Assembly: GCA_947178165.1 (NCBI GenBank) | Contig: CAMWXH010000004.1 | Span: forward strand, 1-63,955 | DNA: 63,955 bases | Origin: an uncultured Porphyromonadaceae bacterium | GTDB lineage: Bacteria; Bacteroidota; Bacteroidia; Bacteroidales; Muribaculaceae | Direction: 5' to 3' | Part shown: piece by piece, positions 62,598 to 63,955 of the stretch | How the letters are laid out: each line of letters begins with the position of its first letter | Position numbering within the stretch: position 1 is the first letter of the stretch | Position numbers and translations under genes: made by a program | The notes under the pieces: model-generated | The model's database searches: none | Told to the model about the DNA's origin: nothing | What the model saw: the letters and a program-made list of their open reading frames with translations, nothing else

Positions 62598-63832
62598 ATA
62601 TAAGCCTTTACGACCGTCGCCGTTCCGGAAGAATGATAATGATAGCAGTATCTGCTATTGCTGTCATAATCTTTCTGCTAATAAGCAATAATCTTGTGAA
62701 GGAGCTTGCTCAGCAGGAGCGCGAAAGGATGAATATATGGGCGCAGGCCACTGAGCGAATAGCGGAAGCGGGGATAGACACCGACATAGAATTTATGCTT
62801 GCCATCATCTCTCAGAATAATTCCATACCTGTCCTTACGTGCGACCGCAATTTCAACATATCGGAATTCCGTAACTTCGATTTGCCCGATAAAAGCGAAC
62901 GCGACAAATCGCTCTATGTGGAGTTGAGCGAGAAAAACAGGGAATATCTGTCGGGAAGGCTTAAAAAAGCGGTGGGGCATAAGACAATAGAGGAGCTTGT
63001 GGCCGACAATTCCCACTTCATAGAGATAAAATATATCGGAGGAGAGAAGCAATATATATATTATGAGGACTCCAATCTTCTGAAGAGCATAAGCATATAT
63101 CCCTATATCCAGATGATTGTTATGATTATCCTCACCCTCATCATATATATGGCTGTAGTCTATACCAAGCGAGCGGAGCAGAACCGGGTATGGGCCGGCC
63201 TTTCGAAGGAGACAGCTCATCAGTTAGGCACTCCCATCTCATCCCTCATGGCATGGACCGAATATCTTCAGGCCATCGGAACCGACAAGGAGATAACAGA
63301 TGAGATTGACAAAGATGTGAAGAGGCTTTCCGTCATAGCCGACCGCTTTTCGAAGATAGGGTCGCAACCTGAAATCGAGTTCGACTACCTTAACGAAGTG
63401 GTGCGCAAATCATTGGAATATATGAAGAGCCGTGTGTCGGGGAAAGTGAAGATAGAGATGCACATTTCCGAAGATGACCATGGTGTCAATGTTAGCCGTC
63501 CGTTGCTCGAATGGGTGATGGAGAATCTCACGAAGAATGCCGTGGATGCCATGCAAGGGGAGGGTGAACTTCACATAACCACCGGAGCGGAAAAAGGGAT
63601 TGTATGGATTGAGGTGCGCGACACAGGGAAGGGGATAGCCAAGAAAAATTTCAAGACAGTGTTCAATCCGGGCTACACCACCAAGAAACGCGGCTGGGGC
63701 CTTGGCCTTACGCTCGTGAAGCGCATAATAGAGGAGTATCACGGAGGAAAGATATTCGTCAAGGAGAGCGAGCTTGGCAAGGGGACCACCTTCCGAATCG
63801 AGCTGCGTGCCGCGGGAGGCGACAAGAGATGA
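62594..63832 (+). CDS. sensor histidine kinase
   Basis: 412 aa. Two membrane helices (about 15-35 and 172-192) enclose a ~135-residue extracytoplasmic sensor domain. The kinase part has the H-box SKETAHQLGTPISSL, N-box VMENLTKNAVDAMQ, G1 DTGKGIAKKNF and G2 KRGWGLGLTLVKRI. No receiver domain or partner regulator is visible, and the contig ends soon after. The stop overlaps a possible next start (ATGA). Confidence 0.94.
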   Translation: MNISLYDRRRSGRMIMIAVSAIAVIIFLLISNNLVKELAQQERERMNIWAQATERIAEAGIDTDIEFMLAIISQNNSIPVLTCDRNFNISEFRNFDLPDKSERDKSLYVELSEKNREYLSGRLKKAVGHKTIEELVADNSHFIEIKYIGGEKQYIYYEDSNLLKSISIYPYIQMIVMIILTLIIYMAVVYTKRAEQNRVWAGLSKETAHQLGTPISSLMAWTEYLQAIGTDKEITDEIDKDVKRLSVIADRFSKIGSQPEIEFDYLNEVVRKSLEYMKSRVSGKVKIEMHISEDDHGVNVSRPLLEWVMENLTKNAVDAMQGEGELHITTGAEKGIVWIEVRDTGKGIAKKNFKTVFNPGYTTKKRGWGLGLTLVKRIIEEYHGGKIFVKESELGKGTTFRIELRAAGGDKR

Positions 63833-63896
63833 AAAGGGGAGTTCGAGGAGGCGCAGGGAGTCGCTTAACGTTTAATTTTGAGAACTTACGCGATAC
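63829..63896 (+). CDS. possible start of a following gene, cut at the contig end
   Basis: An ATG overlapping the kinase stop opens a frame beginning MKRGVRGGAGSRLTFNFENL. Only about 22 codons precede the adapter-like sequence. No function can be given and it may not be real. Confidence 0.25.
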
Positions 63897-63955
63897 CTGG
63901 CTCTTATACACCACTCCGCGCCCCCGCGGCAAGAGGGAATGTGGGATGCCGGGGT
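63897..63955. other. probable Illumina Nextera adapter read-through
   Basis: CTGGCTCTTATACACCACT matches the transposon-end adapter CTGTCTCTTATACACATCT with few mismatches. It is followed by CCGCGCCCCCGCGGC (adapter CCGAGCCCACGAGAC), an 8-base index-like AAGAGGGA, and ATGTGGGATGCCGGGGT (adapter ATCTCGTATGCCGTCTT). The order and spacing agree throughout. Confidence 0.85.

Noticed and set aside
63829..63955. 42-codon partial gene to the window end
   Set aside because: Two thirds or less is genomic; the rest is adapter-like sequence, so the reading is unreliable.

Overview
The window (63,955 bp) reads as a chromosomal contig from a gut-type Bacteroidota, order Bacteroidales, with Muribaculaceae-like gene content. 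The taxon is inferred from gene content and from the promoter style: many genes follow the Bacteroidota element TAnnTTTG, several with TTTG or TTG about 20 bases upstream. Other pointers are the pckA/ansA/glsA set, the Bacteroidales types of LpxB, BirA, Psd/PssA and DUF4834, DUF4846 and BspA-like proteins, and an expansion of AAA-ATPase/PD-(D/E)XK genes. The last ~59 bases look like an error-containing Illumina Nextera adapter, so the right edge is probably a contig end.

Layout. 98-1171: aroB. 1300-7681: a compact phage-head-like module with divergent arms. A large terminase and a small upstream gene lie on the minus strand; a scaffold-like protein, a major-capsid-like protein, two small proteins, a holin-like protein and an amidase lie on the plus strand. 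No portal, tail or integrase gene is visible. 8337-13859: ansA, an MFS transporter, glsA and pckA (amide nitrogen and C4 metabolism). 14082-15332: an unrecognised 416-aa protein. 15552-17591: metG. 17713-18338: a small two-gene pair. 18381-27235: an envelope glycan region (GT90, two LTA-synthase-like sulfatases, GT4, GT2) with a nuclease-ATPase gene inside it and a second at its end. 29057-30912: a cysteine-peptidase-like protein with a DUF4846 lipoprotein. 31131-46126: mostly housekeeping and envelope genes (tyrS, M28 cyclase-like lipoprotein, beta-helix-like lipoprotein, lpxB, GH31, carboxynorspermidine dehydrogenase-like, tsaE, birA, flippase-like, BspA-like, MscS).

46127-57217 is an AT-rich accessory or defence island. 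It holds a RloA/RloB (AbiL/PARIS-like) pair flanked by 90-bp direct repeats, two DUF4143-type ATPases, a DUF234-type ATPase, a DUF1703-type ATPase-nuclease, small secreted and membrane proteins, a second family of ~106-bp direct repeats, several perfect inverted repeats and a tRNA-Pro. 57233-63832 returns to core genes: epimerase with a C-terminal zinc ribbon, YeiH-like exporter, psd-pssA, DUF4834, HAD phosphatase and a sensor histidine kinase.

Most promising signals: (1) the phage-head module without portal or tail genes; (2) ATPase genes that each carry a different perfect inverted repeat over the core promoter; (3) nested modules bounded by direct repeats that start at or near stop codons; (4) two 9-bp-period arrays that abut stop codons. 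All assignments come from reading the sequence; no database search was run.
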